64,000 bases of DNA from Delphinus delphis (taxonomy: Eukaryota; Chordata; Mammalia; Artiodactyla; Delphinidae). Shown here piece by piece: positions 23,245 to 34,319 of the stretch. The stretch is taken from contig NC_082685.1 of the NCBI RefSeq assembly GCF_949987515.2, forward strand, positions 25,622,168-25,686,167. Reading direction: 5' to 3'. Every line of letters starts with the position of its first letter. Within the stretch, counting starts at the first letter, position 1. The notes under the pieces were generated by a model. It did no database searches and was not told the DNA's origin. It saw only the letters and a program-made list of their open reading frames with translations. Both the position numbers and the translations under genes were made by a program.

Positions 23245-23665
23245 CCCAATTACCCTAATACCAAAACCAGACGTTACAAGGAGGAAAACTACAGGCCTGT
23301 ATCTCTCATGAACACAGATGCACAAATCCCCAACGAAACGTTGGCAAATAGAATTTAAAAATGTATAAAAAGTAGTATACACCGTGACCAGGTGGGATTT
23401 ATCCCAGGGCTAGTGCAATAGATGAAAATGAGTTAATGTAATCCATGACATCAGCAGGCTGAAGAAACGTCACATGATCATATCATCAACAGATACAGAA
23501 AAAGTACTTGACAGAAGCTGACCTCTGCTCATGATACATTCTCAGTAAACTAGGAATAGAGGGGAACTTCCTCAACTTGATAAAGGGTATCTGTAAAAAC
23601 CTACAGCGACTTACCGTCATCCTTAATGGTGAGAAGCTCAGAGCTTTCCCACTGACGTCAGGAAA
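23245..23665 (+). repeat. Old L1 ORF2 fragment
   Basis: Degenerate reverse-transcriptase text (ACCCTAATACCAAAACCAGA; TGGGATTTATCCCAGGGCTA; ATGGTGAGAAGCTCAGAG) aligning by eye to 40950-41370 of the plus-strand L1. Frame broken many times. Confidence 0.8.
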
Positions 23666-24499
23666 AGGTATCCTGATACTGACAAGCCCCTTTGTGACCT
23701 CCTTCCCTGGGGAGATCCTTGACCTCTTGTTTGCCTCACAAAAGGTTTGCCTCACCCTAAGGGTCCCTGCGCGGGAGCTGGTACTTGGAGCCCCCTTGTG
23801 GTGGAGCGAGGCATTGCCATACCTGACAGATGGGCTGCCACGAACCTCTGTGACCTCAGGAAATTCTTTAGGCTATTGGATCCATCTGGCAATTTCTGGA
23901 CAGGCAGGGAGGTGTGGGGGAAACATTGCAGGTATTGAAGCCTGTCAGGTAGGGGCTCTGCTGCTTGTTTCTGTGTGAATTTTAGCCAGGCCACTCACCT
24001 TCTGTGTCTATGTTCCCAACCCTGCCTCATGGGTTTACTGTGAGGATGAACTGAGAAAACCCATAGAGTGCTGCGACCCCGGCTCTGGGCAGGCCAGAGG
24101 TACTCAGGGCTGCCATAAGTATTATTCCCAACCAAGGCAATTTTTAAATTCCCAGAACCCTTGAGCTTGAAACCCCAAATAAAAATTCCCCAAGGGGTTG
24201 TACTCTTCCCGTCCAGCAGGGTTGAGGTATCTGGATGAAGGCACTTTCCCCCTGCTTCTAAACTCCTTAGAAACCACAAGATTGATTCCCTGTGAGGAAT
24301 CAACAGGGAATTGTCACTTTTGCCTTTGAGAGATTCCAGGCTAAGTTTTGTGAGGCAGGTAACTTACCTCAGCGAGAGAACAGTGAGGCTGGCAGGCCTC
24401 AGCCAGGTCCATGGCCCTTACCCCGTCACAAGTCTCTCCTGAAGAAATGGTATGTGATGCAGATAATTATATAACTTATATAAATACAAATTATTTATA

Positions 24500-24960
24500 C
24501 ACACAGATTATCTTAGCTCACACTGCCATAACAAAATACCACAGACTGGGTGGCTTAAACAACAGAAGTTTATTTTCTTACAGTTTTGGAGCCTGGAAAT
24601 CCACGATCAGCTTTGCCAGCATGGCTGGGTTCTGGTGAAGTCTCTCTCTCTGGCTTGCGGATGGATGCCTTCTTGCTGTGTCCTCACATGGCAGAGAGAG
24701 AGAGGAGAGGAGAGGGGGAGAGAGGGAGATGGGGAGAGGGAGAAAAGGAGGGAAGGAGACAGGGAGGGAGCAGTTTAGCATGTGAGCTCTCTGGTCTCTT
24801 CTTATAAGGGCACTAATCCCGCCATGAGGGCCCTACCCTCTTGACCTCATCTAAACCTATTTATCTCCTAAAGGCCCCATATCTCCAAATACCATCACAT
24901 TGGGCATTAGGGCTTCAACATATGAATTTTGGGGAGACACGATTCAGTACATAGCACAGA
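24500..24960 (+). repeat. Mammalian interspersed repeat with GA-rich tract
   Basis: The text ACAAAATACCACAGACTGGG, GGCTTAAACAACAGAAGTTT and GGGCTTCAACATATGAATTT is common in mammalian genomes, but I will not name the family from memory. A GA-rich simple tract at 24692-24772 interrupts it. Confidence 0.6.
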
Positions 24961-25565
24961 TGTTTAATACAATGCTATTTATAGTAGTGAAGATTAAGAG
25001 CAACCTAAGTGGCCAAAAATAGGGAAATGTTTAAATAAATTAGATAAACCATACTGTGGGATATTTTGTAGGAATTAAAATGATGATTGTAAAAGATGTT
25101 AGTTCTTTGTATACATGTAGAAATGTTTACATTATAATGTTAAGAGGAGAGGGAGGCAGGTTTCAGAATTGTGTATACAGGGTGAGCTAAAGAATGCACA
25201 GGACAGAGCCTGACGGGAAATATATCTAAGATTCTGTGGTGGTTGCCTCTGTGTGGTGGGATTAGGGCAGAGATTATTGTTATTAGTTTTATACGTTCAT
25301 GTTGAAAAATTCAAACAATGCAGAAAGCCCGAAGTAGAAAGTTGCAAAATTGCTGCAGATTCCACTACTCAGTGAGAATTATTAATGTTAATATTCTGGA
25401 ATAGTCTTCCAGGCACCTTTTGGTGCATGTGTCCTTACAGGTAGAGCGTTTTGTATACATGGAGTTTATAATCAAGGAGAAGTAATAAATGAATGATGCT
25501 GGTACCTTCATGGTATATCTCAGCCCTCTGTGCTTCTTACCTGTACTTCCTGGAATATGTTGCAG

Positions 25566-25679
25566 AATGAAAAGTGTCACCTCCTGGTAGAGCATGAAAC
25601 CCAGAAGCTGAAGGCCCTGGACGAAAGCCATAACCAGAACCTAAAGGAATGGCGGGACAAGCTTCGGCCACGCAAAAAG
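25566..25679 (+). CDS. STK10: STK10 coding exon 6 of 7 in window
   Basis: 114 bp, 38 codons, phase 0. Encodes [20 protein letters not shown], then [18 protein letters not shown]. The [12 protein letters not shown]...[11 protein letters not shown] block is the most strongly conserved part shared by STK10 and SLK. Donor GTAACC. Confidence 0.97.
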
Positions 25680-25759
25680 GTAACCCTGGCTGGGCTGGTG
25701 GGCTCAGTGGTGGGCTCTGCTTCGTGTTGTGCCATCGGTTCTGCCTGGGGTATGGATAT

Positions 25760-26155
25760 AGATACAGATATGGATAAGGTACAGATTTATGGGTTTATTT
25801 GAAGGAACTGGCTCACCCAGTTGTTGGGACTGTTAAGCCTGAAATCTGCAGGGCAGACTGCAGGCTGGAGAGCCAGGAAAGAGTTGATGTTGCAGCGCTG
25901 AGCCCCAGGGCAGTATGGAGGCCCAATCCCTCTTTCTTTAGCGGGACCTCGGTCTTTTCTCTTAAGGCCTGCAACTGATCGGGTGAGGCCCAACCACATT
26001 TTGGAGGGTAAGCTGCTTTATTCAGTCTACTGAGTTACATGTTAATCACATATAAAAAAATTCCTTCACAGTGACATCTAGACTAGTGTTTGACCAAACA
26101 ACTGGTTACCATGGCTTTGCCAGGTTGACAAATAAATTGACCATCACAGGGCCTC
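25760..26155. repeat. Old mammalian interspersed repeat
   Basis: The text ATGGATATAGATACAGATAT, AAGAGTTGATGTTGCAGC and GACATCTAGACTAGTGTTTG is a common mammalian repeat; family not named. Confidence 0.5.
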
Positions 26156-27143
26156 AGTGTGGTCATTTGTAAAGTGAAGATAATGAATATTGTATAGTGT
26201 TATGCAGAAAGCCACCAGCCCACAGTCTAGGCCAAGGACGTACTCATGTCCTCCCACTCTCCTAAACTCTCTGAGGAGAGAGCTGCCCTAATTACCCTTG
26301 ATCATGTGTCCTGAGCCCTGAGGTTTGTTCTGCCGTCGTACTTGAGCTCTACTTGCTGTAACTGTGATCTGCCCAGGAGGCAGTTGCCCACCTCAGCCAT
26401 ATAACGGCCTTGGGAGTCCTTGAATAGAGGCTTCCCTCCCTGTGCTAATGGAGCTTTCTAGCTGGAAGCTGGCCAGGGTCCCAGACCTTCCTGTTAATAG
26501 GCCCACGCTTATCTGTAACCACGCATGGTCCGCTAGGACTTTTGATACTTGACACTCGAATCAATGATACTCCTGCTGACACAGGCGGATTTGGCATCAG
26601 GAAATAGATGCTCACCTGGTTCTCTTACCTAGGGCTTCTATACCCTTGGCACATCCTGAGAGTCTGAAAATGAATCATCATCTTGCCTCTAGCAACTGCC
26701 CAGATTGCTTCTTGGGGGTGCCTGGGCTTAGGGGAGGTGCCGCAGGGTGTATCTGGAGAGCCGTTGGATTTTGCTGGTGCGGGCTGCCTCCTTCCAGAAT
26801 TCTTTGTAGAATCATCCCATCCTTAGTCACCTGGGTTGCTGCTGGAACACTGGGCCGGAGGTGGTGATCTGCATCCTGGAATACACGTTCTTTTACACTC
26901 TTGCATTTCAGTCGGCAGCTTTGAGCTGCTGCCCATGTATGGGGGGGCAGGCGAGATGACTGTACATTGTGGAATATTTTTAGAAAAATTCAGATTTCTT
27001 TCAGTAAGTATAGAATATCTTGTAAGGTCAATAAGGTGTTGCTTGGGTCATAGCTGACACAGAGTATGGCCTCAGACAAGTCTTCCCTCCTGAACCTTGC
27101 TTTTTGGGGCCATAAGATGAAGATAACATTTCTTCCCTTAAAA

Positions 27144-27366
27144 CAGGTGTTAGTACACTATTGCCCGTGGGCCAAATCTGACCCACCACCTGTATCTGTA
27201 AATAAAGTTTTAATGGAACACAGCCATGCTCGTTCATTTACATATCGTCTCTGGCTGATTTTACACCAAACAGCAGTTGAGTAGTTGCAACAGAGACCTT
27301 AAGGTTTGCAAAGGCAAAAAAATTTACCATCTGGCCCTTTACAGAAAAAAGACCGCTGACTCCTGC
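27144..27366. mobile_element. hAT-type non-autonomous DNA transposon
   Basis: Starts CAGGTGTTAGTACACTATTG and ends GACCGCTGACTCCTG, with interior GTAAATAAAGTTTTAATGGA and CATCTGGCCCTTTACAGA. Inverted ends and length (about 220 bp) fit the Charlie/MER58 group. Confidence 0.7.
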
Positions 27367-27404
27367 CGTAGGTTATATAGAGGAATATATAGGTTATATA
27401 GAGG

Positions 27405-27535
27405 TAAAATAGAGCAGTGCTTAAGAGCATAGGCTTTAAGGAAGACAGACGTGGGAGAAAGTCCTAGCTCCCCCATTACTCGCTGTGAGACCCTGGGCAA
27501 GTTACTAAACCTCTCTGTGCTCAAAAAAGTGGTAG
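27405..27535 (+). repeat. MIR SINE, interrupted by CHR
   Basis: GAGCAGTGCTTAAGAGCATA and GTGAGACCCTGGGCAAGTTA are MIR hallmarks. The CHR SINE at 27540 follows immediately. Confidence 0.75.
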
Positions 27536-27539
27536 CTAG

Positions 27540-27757
27540 GCGCTTCCCTGGTGGCGCAGTGGTTGAGAGTCCGCCTGCCGATGCAGGGGACACGGGTTCG
27601 TGCCCTGGTCCGGGAAGATCCCACATGCCGCGGAGCGGCTGGGCCCGTGAGCCATGGCCACTGAGCCTGCGCGTCCGGAGCCTGTGCTCCGGAAGGGGAG
27701 AGGCCACAACAGTGAGAGGCCCACGTACAAAAAAAAAAAAAAATAATAATAATAATA
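27540..27757 (+). repeat. CHR-type SINE
   Basis: Plus-strand CHR copy with strong head and a tail that changes from A-run to an AAT microsatellite (27741-27757). Confidence 0.9.
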
Positions 27758-27884
27758 GTTTTAAAGAGAGAGACATAATAGAATGCTGGTCAAATCCTGT
27801 GAAAGTGGTTCTTCTATAGTGAAAGTAATAAAGAAGCCACATTTACTGAGTAACCCATGTGTGCCTGGCTTTGCAGATGGTGGC

Positions 27885-28095
27885 ACAGTGTTTCAGAGCT
27901 TGAACTCTGGAGTTAGACCCATCTTGGCTCTGCTCCCAGCCAGCTGAATGACCTTGGGCAAGTGACCTAAGCTCTCTGAGCCTCAGTTTCTCCATCGTTA
28001 ATGGGGATAGTGGTATCTGTCTCATAGGGTGAAGATTAAATAAGATGTAATGCACTTAGCATAGTGTCTGACATGTAGGAAGTACTAAGTAATTA
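27885..28095 (+). repeat. MIR SINE
   Basis: Nearly full MIR: TTCAGAGCTTGAACTCTGGA, TGACCTTGGGCAAGTGACCT, GATTAAATAAGATGTAATGC. Confidence 0.8.
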
Positions 28096-28936
28096 TAGCC
28101 CATTCGTTTTTAATTTAATCTTTGCAGTAGCCCGGCCAGGCAGGTAGTGATATTGCCACTTTACACGAGAGGAAACAGGCTTGGAGAGGAAAGGTGGCAT
28201 GCAGAGGCCCACCCAGCTGGTAATGGAGCTGAATTCTGTTTGACTGTAAAGCCCCTGCTCTTTCCTCTGCACTCTGCTTCCTTTCTTAATCGAATAATTA
28301 TTTATTTTTGGAGAACCCTCAAGAAATTTTTCTGGTGGGACACAATTTAGCTAGATAAACTTGCGTGTGCCCAAGGGAAGCTCCTGCAGCGCTTGTCGTC
28401 TAGATGCTCCCCTTGCAGTTATCTGATGGGCTTTTACAACGTAGAGAACCCCTGTCCTACCACAGATGTTCAGAATTAGAATCTCAGGGGGGTGGCATGA
28501 CTGCACGTATATTTTGAAAAGAAGTCCCCTGATTTTGCAGGACGGTGCCCTGGTTAGGAACACCATGTAACTCGGACATCTCTGTTTCCCCTGCTGTTAG
28601 GCCTCTTGCTTCATTTGCTACCTCAGGTTTTTCTCCATTCTTTTGGTTGTTTTCCTGCCAGCTGATTTGCACACCCCATCTAGACTGGCATTTCCCCAAA
28701 GCAGAGCCCTTGGTCCATAGGAAACTCCTGCGTGGCTGTGGCACGAGGAAGGAGGAGGTGGTACCTACCTTCTGCGTGACGGGCGCTGGGACAGGAGCGA
28801 GGGAAGACCAAGTTACCCGAGCACTGAGGCCTGGGAGGGGAAGTTCCAGAGAAGGCCACTTTGGTGGGGGTCCTGTGGTTGGGGAAGACTTGTGTCCTAA
28901 GGGATCCAAACGAGCTCCGTCTGCCCTCTGTCCTAG

Positions 28937-29077
28937 GCTCTGGAAGAAGAGCTGAACCAGAAGAAACGAGAGCAGGAGATGTTCTTCAAAATGAACGAGG
29001 AGGCAGAGTGCCTGAGCCCCACCACCCCAAACAAGGCCACCAAGTTCTTCCCCTACAGCTCTGCGGATGCTTCGTAA
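28937..29077 (+). CDS. STK10: STK10 terminal coding exon and stop
   Basis: 141 bp including TAA (29075-29077). Encodes [20 protein letters not shown], then a Ser/Thr/Pro-containing tail ending [10 protein letters not shown]. That C-terminus distinguishes STK10 from its paralogue SLK. The first half continues the coiled coil; the tail after [10 protein letters not shown] is probably flexible. With the other six exons it gives an uninterrupted 305-residue C-terminal segment, so the gene looks intact here. Confidence 0.97.
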   Translation, partial: ALEEELNQKKREQEMFFKMNEEAECLSPTTPNKATKFFPYSSADAS

Positions 29078-30260
29078 CAGCCGCCCAGGGCTGTGGCTGG
29101 CAGGCTGGTGGGCCTCGGGGCCCTCCCATTCTCTGTGAACAAGTAACTCAGGAGCCCCTTCCCTCTTGCTTCCATGCCGGCTCGAATCCAGCCCCTTGCC
29201 TTGTGCCACCCCAGCTGTGCCTGACAGACCCACCCGGCGTTTCTGACTTCTCGCTGGTCGTGGAGGGCGAGGTTTTATGATGTGCTGCCTGATACTAACG
29301 TGCATTCCATTTGAGCCCCAGGTTCCTTTGAGCTGTCAGCGACTTGGGCTGTTGGGGGGGCCAGGGACCAGGAGGAATAGGTGTTCTTTGGCCTCGAGGC
29401 CCCTCCTGTTTGCCAAAACACCAGCTTTGCTGTCTGTGGGCACAAAGTGCTACTGCTGAAGTCACCGTGGGCGTGTCCTATTGTAATTGCCGGTGGCTTT
29501 TCAGCCATTCCCTGCAGTGTCAGACCAAGAACCACGCCTTCTAACAGCCATTCTGGTTCCCAGTGGAGCCTAGTCTGCAGCCAGCTGCTCAGGGGGTGCC
29601 CTCCTTCCTCCAGTTCCCCCAATCTGCCTTCTTCTTGAGACAGCAGCTACAGTGGTGGGATGGGGAGAGGCTGAACGCTTCACCCTGATCTCAAGTGTTT
29701 CGTGCCATCTTGTACTCTCCCTTCCTGCACATACATGCACGCACGCACGTGCGCGCACACACACACCCTTGGCCCCCCGGGCCTCTTGTGCCAGGTGGAT
29801 TGGAACATGTTCGCTGCCTGGGCCTGCGCCACTGAACACGTGAGGGGAGCCGTTGGTGTGGGCGTGCTGGGGGTTGGCACCAGAGGCACAGGCTGAACCA
29901 CCAGCCTGCACGGGATCCTATGTTCAGGGATAAATTCCTCGCCGCACAAGACTTTCCCACCCCAGTCATTCTGTCTCACACTTGCCCACCCTGTCTGCAG
30001 GTGATACGGGAAGGCTGCTTCCCTCTGCTCTGTGTCCCTCCTAGTTCAGAGTCCGGCCTCACACTTCAGACAGAGGCTGGCAGTCAATGGAACTTCTGTT
30101 CAGGGAGAAAAAGCATCAGGGAGAAATGCAGTGCTTCCCGCCCCCAGGAACCTGGCAAAAGCAAAGCTTCTGTATCTCAGATGGAATGCTGGGCCTTTGG
30201 ATGACTCAGCTGGCCTCCCACAGATTCTGAGCCCCACAGGCTGCAGAGCGTAGATAACCC

Positions 30261-30266
30261 AATAAA
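30261..30266 (+). terminator. STK10: Proximal poly(A) signal of STK10
   Basis: AATAAA about 1.18 kb after the stop codon, followed by a G/T-containing stretch (GCGTTCCGTTTATTTAC). Its use would give a short 3'UTR isoform. Confidence 0.5.
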
Positions 30267-31394
30267 AGCAAATGCTCAACCCAGCGTTCCGTTTATTTAC
30301 AAAGAAAACTTTTTTTCACCTTTATGTCTAACTTGAAAAAAATATAAATAAATGGCTTCCTTAGGAAAATGCCTGCTTTAAAAAAAGCGGAAAACTGAAG
30401 GTGATTCTGAGGAATCAAATGGGTGTACCGAGTCTGGGTACTATTTTGGTGGTGATGGGGTGGTTGACACACCCTGGGAGGACTTCCTCTTTCTTCACTC
30501 CTATAGGTAAGGGTTCAGTGCTTTGTCTTTCTGAAGCAATTCCCTGGAGTTTTCTGGGGACTGGTTGTAAATGGATCTTGGGAAAGTAGGGTAACCATTC
30601 AATAGAAAAAGGGACTTGGGGTTCCAAAGACTTACATATGCAGTAAAGATGCATGGGGGCCGTGGGAAGGCACTGGTCCTCTTCGGTTAGTGAGCACTCA
30701 GCTTGCCTGCTTCACTATTTGACCCAGAAGGGACAATTTTCAGGTCTCACACAAATGAGACAAGTGAAACAATTATGCCCTTTGATTCTCTTTGGTGCAC
30801 AGGTGCTGGGAAAACGTGAACTAACAGTGTAACTACAGAACACAGACCCAGTTCCACCAGGCGAGGCCAGCATTGGCGAATGGTCAGGTGATGGCCAGTG
30901 GCAGGGCTGACCTGTGCTTTAGTTACAATACTGCCTTTTGTAGCCTGGGGTGTGAGAATGAGTATTAGGTGAAATGCCGGTTTCATGGTGTAGGTGAAAG
31001 TCTTTGATCATTTCCTTCTTTGGTTTGTCGTTCACATTGGAATCTCATTCAAGGAGCTGCTGCTTCCTGCTCAGTGCTGCCTTAGCCTTAACACCTCCCC
31101 TGTCCTTCCCGGATGGGGTCTGGTTGGGTCTCCCAGTCTCACAGTTGAGCCAGCGTGCAATGCCCAGCATTGAGAAGGCCCGTGCAGTATTCTCTGTGTT
31201 CTGTGCTAATGTTTTCTCTGGAAGGGACAGACGGAACTGTTTCACATTTACAGTCAATTTTTAGCAGAGTAAATAGAACTAACTTATATTTTCCTCTTTA
31301 TGAAGTTATTTTTATGTAGTTTCCAAACTTTATATAAAAAACTTTTGTAAAATGTTCTCTTCAGAGTTAACTGCGAGAATGTAAATATGCTTCT

Positions 31395-31400
31395 AATAAA
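31395..31400 (+). terminator. STK10: Distal poly(A) signal of STK10
   Basis: AATAAA in TTCTAATAAAATAACAAGG, followed 25-40 bases later by T/G-rich sequence (TTTGCATTTGGGTTTGTTC). It is the last good signal before repeats and unique intergenic DNA begin. Confidence 0.7.
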
Positions 31401-31624
31401 ATAACAAGGTTTGAAACTCTTTGCATTTGGGTTTGTTCTCTTGGATTCGGGTGGGAAGAGCAGGGCAGACTTAAACAAGAAAGGGTTTCCTATCTTCTGA
31501 GTACACTGGTGCCTCCCAGGTTGTACAGCAGGTCAGACATTGGAGTTTCTGTTCTGAAAGAAGTTATGCTTGGCTGTGTGTGTGTTTTCTCTACAGACAT
31601 TTATATCATTCTCATTTAACAGTG

Positions 31625-31745
31625 AACATTTGACCCCAGGAGTTTTTACATGTTAACTTATTGAATCCTTTCAACAACCCACGAGGAAGACATTGTCATT
31701 CTCGTTTTATAGACAAGGAAACATGCTGGGTAAGGGGAGAGTCAG
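31625..31745. repeat. MIR-like fragment
   Basis: TTGAATCCTTTCAACAACCC and CGTTTTATAGACAAGGAAAC are MIR-type 3' text. Confidence 0.65.
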
Positions 31746-31900
31746 GCGAAAGCTCAGAGCACTGGTAAGTGCTGATAAAGTGCCTATGGCTTCAAAGTTT
31801 GAACTTCACTGTCTCCTCCACAGCTCCTCTCCTGCCAAGTGCACCCATTACATTTAGCAAGAGTCACACACACTTAACCACCAGCATCTCTGCCATGTTC

Positions 31901-32254
31901 AAAAGTGTCAGCCATGGGCTTCCCTGGTGGCACAGTGGTTAAGAATCTGCCTGCCAGTGCAGGGGACACGGGTTCGAGTCCTGGTCCGGGAAGATCCCAC
32001 ATGCCGCGGAGCAACTAAGCCCGTGTGCCACAACTTCTGAGCCTGCACTCTAGAGCCCACGAGCCACAACTGCTGAGCCCACGTGCCACAACAACTGAAG
32101 CCCACATGCCTAGGGCCTGTGCTCCGCAACAAGAGTAGCCACCGCAATGAGAATCCCGCGCACCGCAACGAAGAGCAGCCCCCGCTCACCGCAACTGGAG
32201 AAAGCCTGCGCACAGCAAAGACCCAATGCAGCCCCCAAAAAAGTGTCAGCCATG
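31901..32254 (+). repeat. CHR-type SINE with perfect duplication
   Basis: SINE body at 31917-32238, flanked by the identical 16-mers AAAAGTGTCAGCCATG (31901-31916 and 32239-32254). The body contains an extra internal repeat of the CACGTGCCACAAC type, so it is a longer CHR variant like 61488-61810. Confidence 0.92.
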
Positions 32255-32271
32255 CCTCTAAAACCTCATTC

Positions 32272-32780
32272 AGGGGTTCTTAACCTGGAGTCCATGGACA
32301 CCCCCTCAAACACACACAAGGGATCCATGGGTAGAATTCAGGGTATCTTTGTACCTGGATGGGAAATATTTGGTCTTTAGTTTCACTAACCTCTAACTGA
32401 AACACAGCATTTCCTTTGCTTATGGGTATAGGCAACAAACTCTAATATTATTAGCAGTACTTGTGACTATGTCAGCAGTAGAAATCACAGAGACTGCATC
32501 TCACGTTACAGCTGTTGCAGACATCTTCAATTATCATTTTCCTTCATCATTTAATTATAGTAGTTATTGGACCTACTACTAGATCTTGTTATTTAATGAG
32601 ATACAAATATAATACATATGACATATATCACACATAGTATATATATTTTCTGATATTTTGACACCTCTATTGCATTATGACTGGTTTCACTTGTAATCTA
32701 TGTGCTTTATACTGTGCATTTGAAAATACTATTCTGAGAAGGGGTTTATATTGTTTGTGGAATGCCTTAAGAACCCCTCC
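32272..32780. repeat. Old DNA-transposon-like repeat
   Basis: Begins CAGGGGTTCTTAACCTGGAG and contains TTTCACTAACCTCTAACTGA and TGTGACTATGTCAGCAGTAG, a pattern of ancient non-autonomous DNA elements. Family not named; right boundary uncertain. Confidence 0.55.
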
Positions 32781-33866
32781 TCTGTCTGTAGCCCTGAGTT
32801 GTCACTGGCCTAGAAACTTTCCTGTCACTGTCCAAGAAACCTTCTCACCAGCAGGTGGCAGTCCACTGTCACAGTGTCCCAAAGGTCTGTGAACTCGATG
32901 TGTCTGAGAGGATGCAGGCGGATAAGCAGCTGGCATGCCTCCCATTAAGGAGTAGAAATTGACTGAGGTTCCCAGGGAAAAAGGTTCATTCGACTGGTGG
33001 AAAAGACAGTGCATTAGGGGATGCGTGGCACTTTTCCCAAGTTCCCATGAGATTTCCCATGAGATCCTTCCACATTAATTGACACCTCTTAAACGCCAAG
33101 TGTTAGAGACGCTGAAATGAATAAGACATTGACACTGGCTTCAAAATGCTTGTCCTCCTGGGGAAACAGACCTGGTGAAGCAGAGTGTTAGTTCAGGCTG
33201 ATGTAGCCTGGGAGAATCAGGGAAGGCTTCCCAGTGGAGGTGATGCCGAGTCTAGGAGGACAAACTCGTATGTGCCAAAACACATGCATTCAGAGACTGG
33301 GCTATAGTTGAGAGTGAATGGTTTATGGGCCATGAGGCTGAGAAAAGGACAGGGCCAGACCGGCATTCCAGGCTCAGGCTGACCTTTACTGCCCCGCGAG
33401 CAGTACGAAGGCTGGGAAAGAGTTTACTCAGAGGAAGGACAGTTGAAATCATGAGTGTAGCAATCCAAGAGATGGGCCGAGGAGAACAGAGACAAAATCA
33501 AATGGGAATATTGGCTCACAAAGGTTGGAGACTTTAGGAAGGAAAGGGCAGACTGCAGGCTTCATGAGGGCAGGGAGTAAGACCTTAGCTGACCCCTAAA
33601 CACCCAGAATCCAGCATGCTGCAACACCAAGATACGCAGTCTGGGCTTCTCATGCGATAAAGGGAGCAGTAAAGATCTGGGGGCTATAGAATGGATGTAT
33701 ATTAACACACTGTGCTACCATGGGTGTTCACTAGGTCTGATTAACAAGTATGTCTTTAGTTAAAAATGAAACAGAGAACTTTCAATTCCAGTGATGGCAG
33801 ACTAGGTCATCCTGATCACTCCTGACACTGAGGACGATTAGAAAATCTGGACAAAAATACTGAACA
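32781..33866. other. Intergenic sequence left of the provirus
   Basis: No gene seen. 33070-33250 is weakly L2-like. The last 100 bases (GAGAACTTTCAATTCCAGTG on) look like the 5' part of an old L1-related (HAL1-like) element that seems to continue after the provirus at 51004. Confidence 0.45.
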
Positions 33867-34295
33867 TGAGACAGGCTGGGACCTGGGACCCTTTGCTGCA
33901 GTGCTTGCACCTGGGCAAATGTCTCTTCGAGCAACAGAACACAAAGAAACTACAAGGGACTAAAAACAACTGCATGCATGCACAGATGGGGCAAGTTATG
34001 CGCAACGGGATACAAAGAGGCCAGAAGAACCCAACTCTCATTTCTGAAGAGCTGGGAGCAAAAGCAGGGTACTATGCATGCCCCCTCCACACAGCACCAC
34101 CAAAGGGCTGGGCACACCACCTAAGCCACCCCTCCAGGCTGGTCCTTGGACACACCCCTACCCTCACCCCATATAAGGAACCAGCTCATGCCCACGCCCC
34201 CTTCCCTGGGAAGGGAAAAGCCTTGCCTGAATTTCCTGTCTAGCCTCTTATCAATATCTATTGATTAAGGAGGCCAAGAACCCTGGTTGGTAACA
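33867..34295 (+). repeat. Provirus 5' LTR (internally deleted)
   Basis: 429 bp, TGAGAC...GGTAACA, clearly homologous to 50499-51003. It keeps a TATA-like CATATAAGGA (34170-34179) but lacks about 70 bp, including the AATAAA and R-region sequence present in the 3' copy. The preceding bases AACA match those after the 3' LTR. Confidence 0.88.
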
Positions 34296-34301
34296 GATTT
34301 A

Positions 34302-34319
34302 TGGCACCCAATGTGGGGC
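34302..34319 (+). promoter_or_regulatory. Proviral primer binding site
   Basis: TGGCACCCAATGTGGGGC, six bases after the 5' LTR. It differs from the tRNA-Lys(1,2)-type site by two changes that both look like decay of CpG. Confidence 0.7.

Larger units (their letters stand above)
22902..25565 (+). other. STK10 intron with MIR and old L1
   Basis: Holds MIR-like segments (about 22985-23190 and 23960-24125), a plus-strand old L1 reverse-transcriptase relic (23245-23665), an unnamed mammalian interspersed repeat (24500-24960) with an internal GA-rich tract, and AT-rich old L1-like text at 24960-25130. Acceptor TGGAATATGTTGCAG. Confidence 0.7.
25680..28936 (+). other. Last STK10 intron
   Basis: Contains an unnamed old interspersed repeat (25760-26155), a hAT-type element (27144-27366), two or three MIRs (27405-27535, 27885-28095, 28110-28280) and a CHR SINE (27540-27757). 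26160-27140 and 28290-28936 show nothing I recognise. Acceptor CTCTGTCCTAG. Confidence 0.7.
29078..31418 (+). other. STK10: STK10 3'UTR
   Basis: From the stop codon to a predicted cleavage point shortly after the distal AATAAA at 31395. Length of about 2.3 kb is plausible for this gene. It contains a short CA/CG-rich simple repeat (29737-29766) and AT-rich distal sequence, and no SINE or L1 insertion, in contrast with all the flanking DNA. The exact end is inferred from the signal. Confidence 0.75.

Noticed and set aside
28484..29305. 273-residue minus-strand open frame over the last STK10 exon
   Set aside because: Antisense to a GC-rich coding exon and 3'UTR; no domain, no splice or promoter support.
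31917..31990. tRNA-like head of CHR SINEs as tRNA genes
   Set aside because: Promoter boxes are retained but no cloverleaf with an intact anticodon arm is evident, and copies end in A-rich tails, so these are SINEs.
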